From an uncultured Clostridia bacterium (GTDB lineage: Bacteria; Bacillota; Clostridia; Lachnospirales; Anaerotignaceae), in assembly GCA_937901125.1 (NCBI GenBank), contig CALCGT010000059.1, positions 8,562-72,561 of the forward strand: DNA of 64,000 nucleotides. Direction: 5' to 3'. The notes below the pieces were generated by a model. The model searched no databases. It was not told the DNA's origin and saw nothing but the letters and a program-made list of their open reading frames with translations. The position numbers and the translations under genes were made by a program. Shown piece by piece: positions 7,729 to 16,592 of the stretch. How positions within the stretch are numbered: the stretch's first letter is position 1; every line of letters begins with the position of its first letter.

Positions 7729-8798
7729 TGGTGAAAAGCTATGAGGAACTGATGGAGCGGAAGCTGGATCAGATTGATGACAAAAGAGACAAGCGGCAGG
7801 GCAGCCTGATCTATGATGCCATGGCACCCAATGCGGCGGAAACGGCCACCTTTTACGCTGATTTGGATATGCTGGAGGGCAGAACATTCGCAGATACAGC
7901 AACGGGGGACGACCTGACCAGACGAGCGGCAGAACGGGGTATCGCTAGAAAGCCTGCGGTAAAGGCGACATTTTACGGACGTTTTTTCAATGAAGACGGT
8001 GAGGAATACCCCGTGGAAGCGGGCATGAGATTTTTTTTGGAGGAATACTATTATGTGGTGCTTTCCAAAGAAGCAGACGGGCGATATGTGCTGGAATGTG
8101 AAACGGCAGGTGCCTGCGGAAATGATTACTTAGGGAATTTGCTGCCTTTGGAAAACATAGACGGATTAGCGGTTGCCATGTTGGAGGAACTGCGGACGGA
8201 CGGCGAGGATGAAGAAGGGGACGAGGAACTTCGGAAACGGTATTTTGCCAGCTTTGACGCAGATGCCTTCGGTGGAAACATCTCTGATTACCAGAGAAAG
8301 GTCAGCGCACTGCAGAGCGTTGGTGGGGTAAAGGTATACCCTGCATGGGACGGCGGCGGCACGGTGAAGCTGGTCATCATCGACCAGGGCTGGCGTTCCC
8401 CTACGGAAACGGAACTGGCAGAGCTGCAGAAGGAGATCGACCCGGAAAGCAGAGGTGACGGATATGGGATTGCGCCCATTGGACATCAGGTGACGGTGGA
8501 AGGAGTTAAGGAAGTGACCTGCAACATTACCATGGGAATTTCTCTGGCGGAAGGAGCGGTGCAGGAGACGGTGCTAGCGGATATCCAAAGCAGATTTGAG
8601 TTATATTTTCAGGAACTGCGGAAAAGCTGGGCAGAAAGCGAATATTTGACGGTACGGATCAGCTATCTGGAATCCAGAGCTTTGGAGGCAGATGGCGTAG
8701 TGGATATTTCCGATTGCATGGTCAACGGCGCTGGAGGAAATACGGTGCTGGGGGCTGATGAGATCCCTATTTTGGGTGAGATCGGGGTGACAGCATGA
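7728..8798 (+). CDS. Baseplate J-like wedge protein (XkdT-like)
   Basis: The start is taken as ATG 7728, overlapping the previous stop, rather than the in-frame TTG 3 bases earlier. The product is 356 residues. The order of motifs is that of Baseplate_J/XkdT: an N-terminal helix with D-K-R-Q-G-S-L-I-Y-D-A; T-A-T-G-D-D-L-T-R-R-A-A-E-R-G-I near residue 60; a beta domain; then S-F-D-A-D-A-F-G-G-N-I-S-D-Y and P-A-W-D-G-G-G-T-V-K-L. It forms the long arm of the baseplate wedge. It ends in an ATGA overlap with the XkdU-like gene. Confidence 0.93.
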   Translation: MVKSYEELMERKLDQIDDKRDKRQGSLIYDAMAPNAAETATFYADLDMLEGRTFADTATGDDLTRRAAERGIARKPAVKATFYGRFFNEDGEEYPVEAGMRFFLEEYYYVVLSKEADGRYVLECETAGACGNDYLGNLLPLENIDGLAVAMLEELRTDGEDEEGDEELRKRYFASFDADAFGGNISDYQRKVSALQSVGGVKVYPAWDGGGTVKLVIIDQGWRSPTETELAELQKEIDPESRGDGYGIAPIGHQVTVEGVKEVTCNITMGISLAEGAVQETVLADIQSRFELYFQELRKSWAESEYLTVRISYLESRALEADGVVDISDCMVNGAGGNTVLGADEIPILGEIGVTA

Positions 8799-9364
8799 AG
8801 GAAAACAGATACAGCGGGTATTTACCCGATACGGTAAAAGAATTACAGGAATTTCAGAAGCTGGCGGAGATTGAGGGGCAAATTCTGGAGGAAGAAGCGG
8901 CAGCAAGAGACAAGGTGGTGAATAACCAATGGATCCTGACGGCGGAAAGAAGCGGGCTGCTGCGGCTGGCGAAGATGATGGGATTTCTGGGGGCAGAGGT
9001 ACTGGAAACGGAGGCGCTGCGGAAAGAGATCCTGTATCGTTGGAACAGCCGAGGCCCGTATACCCGGTTTCATTTGCTGGATTGGCTGGATGGCTGCTGC
9101 GGGGAAGGCAAATACACTGCAGAACTGGAACGAGAGAAGTTTTTCCTGCATCTGGTATTGGAGCTGAGCATAAAGGGGAAAAGAGACTTTTTGCAGAAGC
9201 ATCTGCGGAAGATCATCCCAGCAAATTTGACCCTGAAAGTAGATTTGAACACGAATACTTACGGGAAGGTGGGCGTGATGACCCACGGGAAGATGAAGGA
9301 ACTGGGCTGGACTTACGGGCAGATTCCTTTTGAAGACCTGACACCTTACCGGACAAAAGAATGA
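8795..9364 (+). CDS. Tail protein, DUF2313 (XkdU-like), last gene of the phage block
   Basis: This 189-residue protein (ATG 8795, coupled to baseplate J) fits the DUF2313/YmfQ family: a P-D-T-V-K-E-L-Q-E-F-Q-x-L start, an R-L-x-x-M-M-G-F-L-G segment and a C-terminal L-x-V-D-L-N-T-N-T-Y motif. The protein links wedge and fibre attachment in contractile tails. Normally fibre, holin and amidase genes follow. Here a strong terminator follows at once, and then a chromosomal transporter gene, so the phage block ends abruptly. Confidence 0.85.
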   Translation: MKENRYSGYLPDTVKELQEFQKLAEIEGQILEEEAAARDKVVNNQWILTAERSGLLRLAKMMGFLGAEVLETEALRKEILYRWNSRGPYTRFHLLDWLDGCCGEGKYTAELEREKFFLHLVLELSIKGKRDFLQKHLRKIIPANLTLKVDLNTNTYGKVGVMTHGKMKELGWTYGQIPFEDLTPYRTKE

Positions 9365-9367
9365 GAG

Positions 9368-9407
9368 AAAGCCTTAAGCAAAAAAACATTGCTTGGGGCT
9401 TTTTTAT
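9368..9407 (+). terminator. Rho-independent terminator closing the phage structural operon
   Basis: AAGCC-TTAAGC pairs with GCTT-GGGGCTT across an A-rich loop and is followed by TTTTTT, four bases after the last phage stop codon. Confidence 0.8.
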
Positions 9408-9558
9408 TTGTAAAAATGGTTTTTTGGAAAAAAATGAGGATGCAGTGAGGCTTGAAGACGAAGCCGATCCATGTGGAAGATACCGGTGGGAATTGCCTTG
9501 CTCTTCTATTTTGGGGGTGGTATGATAAAAAATGAAGAAAACAAAGGGAGGAAGAAGG

Positions 9559-10926
9559 ATGGAACAGGCGATGAAGCAGGAAAATCCCTTGAACTATGCG
9601 CCTTTGGGCGGTTTGATACGGAAATTTGCCATACCGTCTATCATCGGCATGCTGGTGTCGGCGGCTTACAATATTACAGACCAGATCTTCATTGGGCATA
9701 CGATAGGGATGCTGGGCAATGCGGCTACCAATGTGGCTTTCCCTACGACAATGCTGCTGATGGCTTTTGCCCAGTTGATCGGCGTGGGGACCGCGGCGAA
9801 TTTTAATATCAATCTTGGGGCGAAACAAAAGGAAGAAGCAGAGAGTTTTATTGGCAACGGTCTGATGCTGATGTTTTTGGTGGGCATTTTGTATATGGCG
9901 GTGGTTTTGCTGCTGAAAACACCCATTTTGATCCTCTGCGGGGCAACGGATACGGTTTTGCCCTATGCGCAGGCATACTTGGGCATCACGGCTGTTGGGA
10001 TACCTTTCCTGCTGTACAGCGGTGCCGCAAGCGTTATCATCCGTGCAGATGGAAGCCCTTCCTATTCCATGTTTTGTACCATAGTGGGGGCAGTGTTGAA
10101 TGTTTTTCTGGACTGGCTGATTCTATTCGTACTTGACTAGGGTATTCAGGGGGCGACTGTGGCAACGATTGCCGGGCAGATCGTTTCTTTCGTGCTCTGT
10201 ATCCGTTATTTCCCAAAATTCAAGACATTTCCTATCCGAAAGGATATGCTGAGATTGAACGGAGCTTATGTTGGACAGATTGCAAAGCTGGGGACCGGTA
10301 ATTTCATTAACCATACGATCATGATGCTAGTGAATATCGTGCTGAATAATTCCCTGACGTATTATGGGGCATTGTCCATTTACGGCAGTGACATTCCCCT
10401 GGCGGTTTCCGGCGTAGCGGCGAAGCTGAATATGATCATGATTTCCTTTGTGGTGGGGCTTGCTCAAGGGTGTCAGCCTATTTTGGGCTTCAATATTGGG
10501 GCAAAGCAGTATGACAGAGTAAAGGCAACCTACAAAAAAGCTGTGAAGATCGGGCTTTGTTTCAGCATCACGGCGTTTTTGCTGTTCCAGTTTTTCCCCA
10601 GACCGATCATCGGCATTTTTGGAGTTGGGGAAGAATTATATTTCCAGTTTGCGGAAAAATATCTGCGGATCTATATGTTTATGGTATTTACCTTTGGGAT
10701 GCAGCCCATCACGGTAAATTATTTCACCAGCATCGGCAGTGTGAAACAGGGCATTTTCCATTCTGCCTCCAGACAGGGATTTTTGCTGCTGCCGCTGCTG
10801 CTTTTGCTGCCTTTGAAATTTGGCTTGAACGGCGTTCTTTTCGCAGGGTCCATTGCAGATGGCTTGGCGGCGATCCTTTCCATCACCATGATTGTTATCA
10901 ATTTCCGCAGCCTCACCAAATTGTAG
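9559..10926 (+). pseudogene. MATE-family multidrug/Na+ antiporter interrupted by an amber codon
   Basis: The best start is ATG 9559, 7 bases after GGGAGG; an upstream in-frame ATG at 9532 lacks a site. The frame is MATE throughout: an N-terminal L-I-R-K-F-A-I-P-S-I-I-G-M-L-V, N-I-T-D-Q-I-F-I-G, and N-V-A-F-P in the first half, and the repeat (I-G-Q...N-F-I-N-H, P-I-L-G-F-N-I-G-A) in the second, with about 12 membrane segments. A single TAG at 10138-10140 interrupts the frame at codon 194, at the end of a membrane helix, where many homologues have an aromatic or polar residue. Downstream coding stays intact to TAA 10926, so the lesion looks recent, or a sequencing error. Without readthrough only half a transporter is made. 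Confidence 0.85.
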
Positions 10927-10974
10927 GCGGCCCTGAAAGAAGCGGAAGGAACTTGAGTTTTGGGCAAAAAACTG

Positions 10975-11003
10975 TTGCGAAGAGGGAGAGAATGTGCTAC
11001 AAT
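10975..11003 (+). promoter_or_regulatory. Sigma-A promoter for secG
   Basis: TTGCGA (10975-10980) and TACAAT (10998-11003) are separated by 17 bases, about 70 bases upstream of the secG start. Confidence 0.75.
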
Positions 11004-11081
11004 ATACAAATCGTGGGATGGAGTGTCCTCGTAAACTGAAGATGTTACACTCGGAAGAGTGAAAATACAGGAGGTTTTCGT

Positions 11082-11321
11082 ATGTCTACAATCGGTATGG
11101 TATTAACAGTTGTTTTGATGATTCTGGCAGTTGTTCTGGCAGCTATTATCCTGATGCAGTCCAAACGTTCCGCTGGCCTGGGCGCAGTGAGCGGCAGCAG
11201 CAGCGATTCTTACTGGAGCAAAAACAAAGGCAATTCTGTGGAAGGCGCACTGGAAAAATACACAAAAATTGGCGGCGCACTGTTCATGATCATTGCGTTC
11301 ATCGTAAATCTGGTAGGTTAA
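11082..11321 (+). CDS. secG: Protein translocase subunit SecG
   Basis: A 79-residue membrane protein with ATG 11082 after ACAGGAGG. Two hydrophobic helices (about residues 5-26 and 60-78) flank a cytoplasmic loop containing G-L-G-A-V-S-G-S-S-S-D-S-Y-W-S-K-N-K, the standard SecG pattern. SecG is the third SecYEG channel subunit and assists SecA-driven export. It has its own promoter and terminator and precedes the rnr gene, as in many Firmicutes where secG, rnr, smpB and ssrA are neighbours. Confidence 0.95.
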   Translation: MSTIGMVLTVVLMILAVVLAAIILMQSKRSAGLGAVSGSSSDSYWSKNKGNSVEGALEKYTKIGGALFMIIAFIVNLVG

Positions 11322-11334
11322 GAAAAAGCGAAGG

Positions 11335-11364
11335 AAAGAGATGCCGAAAAGGTATCTCTTTTTT
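11335..11364 (+). terminator. Terminator after secG
   Basis: AAAGAGATGCC and GGTATCTCTTT form a hairpin over a GAAAA loop followed by a T run. Confidence 0.85.
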
Positions 11365-11448
11365 GTTATATAGCAGAGAGAGCCATTTTTATTTCATAGA
11401 GACATTTCTTTTGCTTGTAAAGGAGAATGGCGCTATGGAATAAAAGGC

Positions 11449-11500
11449 GATTTGCGGAGCAAATTCATTTGTAAGACGAAGTCCTGCGAATGGTTTTAGG
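11449..11500 (+). repeat. Dispersed double-hairpin repeat, copy 1
   Basis: The segment has GATTTGCGGAGCAAATT (imperfect palindrome) followed by GTAAGACGAAGTCCTGCGAATGG. It is clearly related to the reverse-strand copy at 34496-34547 and the partial copy at 47863-47890. All lie between genes. Confidence 0.65.
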
Positions 11501-11535
11501 GGAAATCGGAAATACTAGGAAAAAAGGAGAATTTT

Positions 11536-13692
11536 ATGGAAGAGATGGATATTCTGAAGGAAAGAAAAGAGAGAATCTTAGCATATATCGAAAGTGAAGA
11601 CTATATACCCATGAAACGCAGGGACATGCGTGCCATGCTTTCTGTGCCTGCGGAGGACAGGGGAAAGTTTGAGTTGCTCATCAATGAACTGATCGAGGAA
11701 GGACGGGTTTTTGAAACAAAAAAAGGTAAGCTGGCTTCTCCACGGAATCTGCAGATGGCGACAGGTACCTTTATTGGTCACGCAAGGGGCTTTGGTTTTG
11801 TGACGCCTGAGGAAGGCGGCGATGATATCTTTATCCCTGCCAGCGAGACCTTGGGTGCTATGCAGAAGGATAAAGTCCTTTACAAAGTGCTGCATAAAGC
11901 AGAAAAAGGCAAGAAGGCCGATGGTGTCATCGTGCGGATATTGGAACGGGGACAGCAGCGCATCGTCGGCACCTTTGAAGCGGGCAGCAAGGGCTATGGC
12001 TTCGTCGTAGCCGATGATAAAAAGATTGCCAAGGATATTTTTGTTTCCAGAGACCATACGAAAGGCGCGGTGACCGGACATAAGGTCGTTGTGGAGATCA
12101 TCGATTACGGCGAGGATAGACGCAATCCTGAGGGGAAAGTGGTAGAGATTTTGGGGCATGTGAATGACCCCGGTGTGGATATTCTGTCTGTCATCCGTAG
12201 ATATGACCTGGCGGTGGAATTTCCCGATGCAGTCTATGAGGAGATCGAAACCATCGGTGCGGAAGTGGCAGAAGAGGACAAAAAGAGCAGAGAAGACCTG
12301 CGAGACCTGCGGACCATCACCATCGACGGCGAGGATGCCAAAGACTTGGACGATGCCATTTCCCTGAGAAAGTTGGGGAATGGCAATTTCGAACTGGGCG
12401 TGCATATTGCCGATGTTTCCCATTATGTAAGGGAACATACGGAATTGGACAAGGAGGCCTATGCCAGAGGGACAAGCGTGTATCTGGTGGACAGGGTCAT
12501 TCCTATGCTGCCCCATAAGCTGAGCAACGGTATTTGTTCTCTGAACCCCCATGTGGACAGACTGGCCCTTAGCTGTATCATGGAGTTGAACCAGAAAGGG
12601 GAAGTGGTGAGCCACCGCATTGCGGAAACCCTCATCAATTCCGATTATCGTATGACCTATACAGCGGTGCGTGAGATTTTGGAGGATGAGACCCCTGAAC
12701 TGCAGGAACAGTATGGGGAAATTTTGCCTATGCTGGAGGATATGGAAGAGCTGCGCCAGATTTTAGGGGCAAAGAGAAGAAAAAGGGGTTCTGTGAATTT
12801 TGATCTGCCTGAATCCAAGATCATTCTGGATGAAAACGGCAAGCCCATCGATATCAGACCCTACGAAAGAAGCATTGCTACAAATATGATCGAAGAATTT
12901 ATGCTGGTGTGCAACGAGACCATCGCGGAAAATTCCTTCTGGCAGGAAATGCCCTTCATGTACCGCAGCCATCAGGAGCCTGATGAGGAAAAACTGGAAA
13001 AAATGGAACAGTTCCTGAGGGGCTTTGGCTATTATCTGCGGAAGAAGGACGGCGAGATCCACCCTCGTGAAATTCAGAAGGTGCTACAAAAGGCAGAGGG
13101 GACAGATGAAGAACGCATCATCACCCGTATGGTGCTGCGGAGTATGATGCAGGCCAGGTATACGGCAGAAAACGGCGGACACTTTGGGCTGGCGGCGAAA
13201 TATTACTGCCACTTCACTTCCCCAATTCGCAGATATCCTGATTTGGAAATCCACCGTATGATCAAAAAAATGCTCCATGGTGAGCTGGATGAAAAATCCT
13301 CTCTGGAATATCTCAGAAAAATGCCCGATTGGGCAAAGCATTGCTCCAAACAGGAACGCATTGCGGAGGATGCGGAACGGGACACCGATGCGTTGAAAAA
13401 AGTGGAATATATGGAAGATAAAATCGGTCAAATTTACGAAGGCATCATTTCCGGCGTAACCAACTGGGGCATCTATGTGGAACTGCCCAATACTATCGAA
13501 GGGATGGTTTCTCTGGCGCAGATGGATGATGATTATTATGAATTCGATGAAAAAAATATGCTGGTGTTTGGCAAGCGGACGAAGAAAAGTTATCGCCTCG
13601 GGGATCGGGTGACGGTTTCTGTGGCGAAGGTAGACCGCATGATGGGTACCATCGATTTTGTCTTTGAGGAAGAATTGGAAGATTTTATGTAA
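11536..13692 (+). CDS. rnr: Ribonuclease R
   Basis: A 718-residue 3'-5' exoribonuclease starting at ATG 11536 after AAAAAGGAG. Order of domains: an N-terminal winged-helix region (about 1-65); two cold-shock-like domains (about 70-230), with G-x-x-x-G-H-x-x-G-F-G-F-V near 80; the RNB catalytic domain (about 255-580), with the acidic motif D-G-E-D-A-K-D-L-D-D-A-I near 263-274; and a C-terminal S1 domain (about 635-715). It degrades structured RNA and, with SmpB-tmRNA, defective mRNAs. smpB and ssrA lie 1.5-2 kb downstream. It has a typical length and no missing motif. Confidence 0.95.
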   Translation: MEEMDILKERKERILAYIESEDYIPMKRRDMRAMLSVPAEDRGKFELLINELIEEGRVFETKKGKLASPRNLQMATGTFIGHARGFGFVTPEEGGDDIFIPASETLGAMQKDKVLYKVLHKAEKGKKADGVIVRILERGQQRIVGTFEAGSKGYGFVVADDKKIAKDIFVSRDHTKGAVTGHKVVVEIIDYGEDRRNPEGKVVEILGHVNDPGVDILSVIRRYDLAVEFPDAVYEEIETIGAEVAEEDKKSREDLRDLRTITIDGEDAKDLDDAISLRKLGNGNFELGVHIADVSHYVREHTELDKEAYARGTSVYLVDRVIPMLPHKLSNGICSLNPHVDRLALSCIMELNQKGEVVSHRIAETLINSDYRMTYTAVREILEDETPELQEQYGEILPMLEDMEELRQILGAKRRKRGSVNFDLPESKIILDENGKPIDIRPYERSIATNMIEEFMLVCNETIAENSFWQEMPFMYRSHQEPDEEKLEKMEQFLRGFGYYLRKKDGEIHPREIQKVLQKAEGTDEERIITRMVLRSMMQARYTAENGGHFGLAAKYYCHFTSPIRRYPDLEIHRMIKKMLHGELDEKSSLEYLRKMPDWAKHCSKQERIAEDAERDTDALKKVEYMEDKIGQIYEGIISGVTNWGIYVELPNTIEGMVSLAQMDDDYYEFDEKNMLVFGKRTKKSYRLGDRVTVSVAKVDRMMGTIDFVFEEELEDFM

Positions 13693-13694
13693 AA

Positions 13695-13736
13695 GAAAAC
13701 CCTCTTGTCCAATAGGATGAGAGGGTTCTTTTTTTA
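13695..13736. terminator. Bidirectional terminator between rnr and the RDD gene
   Basis: AACCCTCT and AGAGGGTT form an 8-base stem followed by TTTTTTT on the plus strand. The convergent RDD gene ends at the same place, so the hairpin can serve both. Confidence 0.85.
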
Positions 13737-14915
13737 TGTTTCAGTTGAGGCAAGTTCCATGTGCTGTTCCAGGGTGAAGGTCAGGGAATAATAAGTTTCT
13801 TCTGCATCATCATCGGCGAAAAGATAATAGCTATCGTGCTTCTGTGCGTCATCATAGCCAATGAGGGTCACTTTCTGAGAGATGCGGAGATTTCCTGTTT
13901 CGATGGTGTAGGTGCTGTAGGGATGCTCTTCGATATATTCCATGACAGAAGGAATATAGGCGGGAGATTGTTCCTCTGCATCATCGTATGGTAAGACATG
14001 ACCCTCCACCTTCATGAGGTCGGGATAGTAAAAGCCGATTTGCGTCCGCAAAAGAGCGGCGGTCAGCCATGTTTTTTCGGGGGAAGGGGCTAGAAGATCA
14101 CCTTCGGTATCTTCCGCAGTAAAGGAGAAGGACAGCAGTTTCCCACTCAATTCTTTAACGGTAGGTTCTGAGAGGGTGATGGAGGAAAGGAAGATAGGGC
14201 CCTGTTGCGGTTCTTTCCATTTCCCTTCGGGTGTCAGCATGTAGACATCTTCGACTTCGAAGTATTTTAGTTGATGGTTATAATTTTTCGCAAATTCTGC
14301 AACGCTCAGACAGCCTTTGTTGGGTGGAGTCATCTGCCAAAAACCAATGCCGATCATAAGGAGCGTAGTGGCGGCTATAACCCCTAGATAGCTAAAAACA
14401 GAAATGGCACGGAAGGGCTTTGCTTCGTAGCGGAGTTCTTTGTCCCACTCCATGATGCCATTATCCCGACAGATTTTATAGGACTGATAGTTGCGATAAA
14501 GGTTATAGAAGGGGATACCATAGCCTTCCCCTTGGAAGAATACCTGTTTTGTTCGTGCAAAGGCTTCTTGTCGGGTCAGCAATCCGCCGTCTTTATTATG
14601 GATAGAAAGTCCGAAAAGCCATTTGCCCGGTGTTTTGCCCCATTTGGCAAGGAAGAATGGCTCCAACAGGAAAACAATGCCCCAGCAGAGATAACTGTCA
14701 AGAATTTCCAGAAGAAGGTTTCTGTCAGAAAAATTGATACCCAGAAAGACCGCAAGGATAACCTGATACACCGTCTGGATCAGCCCAAAATCCAACCCGC
14801 GGGCAAAATATCGCCGCCAGGGATAGGGTGCCTTCGGCGGCACGAAAGCCGATTCCCGTTCGCAGGGTTCCTTGAGCCAAGGTGCAAGAGAATTTGTTGT
14901 AGGTTCCATTGTCAT
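13734..14915 (-). CDS. RDD-family membrane protein
   Basis: Minus-strand gene of 393 residues. Start ATG 14915 (or 14909) lies about 9 bases after AAAGGGGGT. Residues 35-150 are an RDD domain: R-R-Y-F-A-R-G-L-D-F-G-L-I in helix 1, then W-G-K-T-P-G-K-W-L-F-G-L, the signature of the family. A third hydrophobic helix occurs near residues 175-195. The C-terminal 190 residues form an unrelated, probably extracytoplasmic beta-rich region. RDD proteins are integral membrane proteins of mostly unknown function; some act as ion/proton antiporters. The gene opposes its neighbours and interrupts the rnr-smpB order. Confidence 0.8.
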   Translation of the reverse strand: MTMEPTTNSLAPWLKEPCERESAFVPPKAPYPWRRYFARGLDFGLIQTVYQVILAVFLGINFSDRNLLLEILDSYLCWGIVFLLEPFFLAKWGKTPGKWLFGLSIHNKDGGLLTRQEAFARTKQVFFQGEGYGIPFYNLYRNYQSYKICRDNGIMEWDKELRYEAKPFRAISVFSYLGVIAATTLLMIGIGFWQMTPPNKGCLSVAEFAKNYNHQLKYFEVEDVYMLTPEGKWKEPQQGPIFLSSITLSEPTVKELSGKLLSFSFTAEDTEGDLLAPSPEKTWLTAALLRTQIGFYYPDLMKVEGHVLPYDDAEEQSPAYIPSVMEYIEEHPYSTYTIETGNLRISQKVTLIGYDDAQKHDSYYLFADDDAEETYYSLTFTLEQHMELASTET

Positions 14916-15113
14916 AAATATACCCCCTTTCTTTTTGAAACATCAAACTTTTCCACTCTCATTATAGCAGAAAAAGTTGGGCTGCGGGTAAAACCTATGT
15001 AAATTTAAGGTAACCGTAAGAATTGGCATTTTGCGGAGGAGAAAAATGGAAAGAAGCTTGAAAAATGGACATTCCTTGTAAATAAATTGAAATATTTGTC
15101 ATCGAATCGTCAT

Positions 15114-15142
15114 TTGATTTTTTTCATATTCTATGGTATAGT
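15114..15142 (+). promoter_or_regulatory. Promoter for smpB
   Basis: TTGATT (15114-15119), a 17-base spacer and TATAGT (15137-15142) lie about 45 bases upstream of the smpB start. Confidence 0.7.
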
Positions 15143-15188
15143 TATTTCTACAGTAAGAGTGGAAAGACAAAGAAGCAGGTGATTCTGT

Positions 15189-15662
15189 ATGGCAAAGGCG
15201 AAGGGAACAAAGCTGATTGCTCAAAACAAAAAAGCATATCATGATTATTTCATCGAAGAAACCATACAAGCCGGCATTTCTTTGGCAGGGACAGAGGTGA
15301 AAAGCCTGCGGGCGGGCAAGTGCAGCCTGAAGGAAAGCTACATCCAGATCAAGGATGGGGAAGCCTTCATCTATAACATGCACATCAGCCCCTATGAACA
15401 GGGCAATATTTTCAATAAAGACCCCCTGCGCCCTAGAAGGCTGCTGCTGCATAAGGTACAGATCCGCAAATGGGACCATGAGGTTCGTGCTGCGGGCTAT
15501 ACGGTGGTTCCTCTGAAGGTTTATTTTGATCGTAGCTATGTGAAAGTAGATGTTGCGCTGGCAAAGGGTAAAAAACTCTATGATAAGAGGGATACCATTG
15601 CGAAAAATGATGTTCGCCGTCAGGCGGAAAAAGACTTTAAAATCAGAAATCTTACTTTGTAA
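15189..15662 (+). CDS. smpB: SsrA-binding protein SmpB
   Basis: A 157-residue basic protein (ATG 15189). It has the full SmpB pattern: A-Q-N-K-K-A-Y-H-D-Y-F-I-E-E near residue 10, G-I-S-L-A-G-T-E-V-K-S-L-R near 30, N-M-H-I-S-P-Y near 63, and the basic C-terminal tail with K-G-K-K-L-Y-D-K-R. SmpB binds tmRNA and carries it into stalled ribosomes. The tmRNA gene starts about 70 bases after its stop codon, the normal pairing in Firmicutes. Confidence 0.97.
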   Translation: MAKAKGTKLIAQNKKAYHDYFIEETIQAGISLAGTEVKSLRAGKCSLKESYIQIKDGEAFIYNMHISPYEQGNIFNKDPLRPRRLLLHKVQIRKWDHEVRAAGYTVVPLKVYFDRSYVKVDVALAKGKKLYDKRDTIAKNDVRRQAEKDFKIRNLTL

Positions 15663-15734
15663 AGATTTGTCGTTTCACACCATTTCTCTTTTGTGAGCGG
15701 AGAGATTCCAAAACGGAAAAAACTTCACTACCAA

Positions 15735-16090
15735 GGGGATGCAATGGTTTCGACGGGAGTCTTGAAAGTAGGGATAGCCATCCGCGGACCAGTGAACCGC
15801 GTCATCAAGCTGGAACCTTTTTTAAAAAGAAACGACAAAAATAATTTTGCACTGGCTGCCTAATTAACGGCGCCTGTCGGCCTCCGGTTTCTCACCGCCG
15901 GAGAATCCGGCATCGACTTGGTGGGGCACTTTTCTGCCTAAGCTTTGCGGTAGGAAAAGATTCATGAAGCTACTGAGGGACAAAGCCTGTCATTCGGCGT
16001 TGTAACGAGGGAATGTCAAAAGACTGACTGTGATGGGAGAAGTTCTTATGGATGGGTTTTCGGACAGGGGTTCAATTCCCCTCATCTCCA
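15735..16090 (+). ncRNA. ssrA: Transfer-messenger RNA (tmRNA)
   Basis: The 5' end GGGGATGCAATGGTTTCGAC and the 3' end GGTTCAATTCCCCTCATCTCCA are the standard tRNA-like half molecules. GGGGATG pairs with CATCTCC (one G-U) to form the acceptor stem; CCA is not encoded. The tag reading frame ends N-D-K-N-N-F-A-L-A-A then TAA at 15861-15863, the usual degradation signal. The exact resume codon upstream of the Asn at 15831 was not fixed. The length is about 356 bases. The gene sits next to smpB. Confidence 0.96.
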
Positions 16091-16094
16091 TTCA

Positions 16095-16135
16095 AAAGCC
16101 TTGAAAATAATATGTTTTCAAGGCTTTTTCTTTTA
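16095..16135 (+). terminator. Terminator after ssrA
   Basis: AGCCTTGAAAA and TTTTCAAGGCT form an 11-base perfect stem followed by TTTTTC. Confidence 0.93.
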
Positions 16136-16245
16136 TGGCAGGAAAAGAGAGCAAAATCGATGAGGAAAAGAAAAACATAGCAGTGTTTTTTGTGAATACA
16201 GCATGCGATTGGCGGAGGATATGCGGGATGTCCTGAAAGATTTTC

Positions 16246-16261
16246 TTGATAATGTTATCAA
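16246..16261. promoter_or_regulatory. Operator-like palindrome TTGATAATGTTATCAA
   Basis: Two 7-base arms (TTGATAA/TTATCAA) flank a TG centre, about 130 bases upstream of the sugar operon promoter. It could bind a repressor or activator of the operon; no regulator gene is adjacent. The rest of 16136-16592 holds no convincing gene. Confidence 0.35.
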
Positions 16262-16377
16262 AAAATGTCACATAATGGAATTGATTTCAATTTTTATTAT
16301 AGAGAAAGTATTATCAATAATCCGCATATATACACTGGTTTTTTATTCAAATTGAATATATTGTTTCTCTGGAAGTA

Positions 16378-16407
16378 TTGACATTTTGGCACATTTGAGT
16401 ATATACT
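16378..16407 (+). promoter_or_regulatory. Promoter of the sugar ABC/catabolic operon
   Basis: TTGACA (16378-16383) and TATACT (16402-16407) with an 18-base spacer. This gives a leader of about 180 bases before the first gene. Confidence 0.75.
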
Positions 16408-16469
16408 TAATAAAAATAAGTACAATCTCAAAATATCATATAAAGGTTCTACGAAAAATAAGCACAATG

Positions 16470-16483
16470 GGAAAGCGTTAAAA
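16470..16483. promoter_or_regulatory. Probable CcpA cre site
   Basis: GGAAAGCGTTAAAA matches the cre consensus TGAAARCGYTWNCA at 12 of 14 positions. It lies about 60 bases downstream of the promoter, where bound CcpA would block elongation; this suits a pentose/pentitol operon. Confidence 0.55.
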
Positions 16484-16592
16484 TGCAGCCATGTGTAACG
16501 TAATACTCAAAAGCTTATTTCTAAAAAGTAACACAATCAACAAGTACTAACGGGCTTTTTTATATGGTCTGTATTACGGAAGGGAGGAACCT

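Noticed and set aside
16203..16361. Short frame of about 50 codons between ssrA and the sugar operon
   Set aside because: No ribosome binding site, and it crosses the palindrome and AT-rich promoter region; no similarity recognised.
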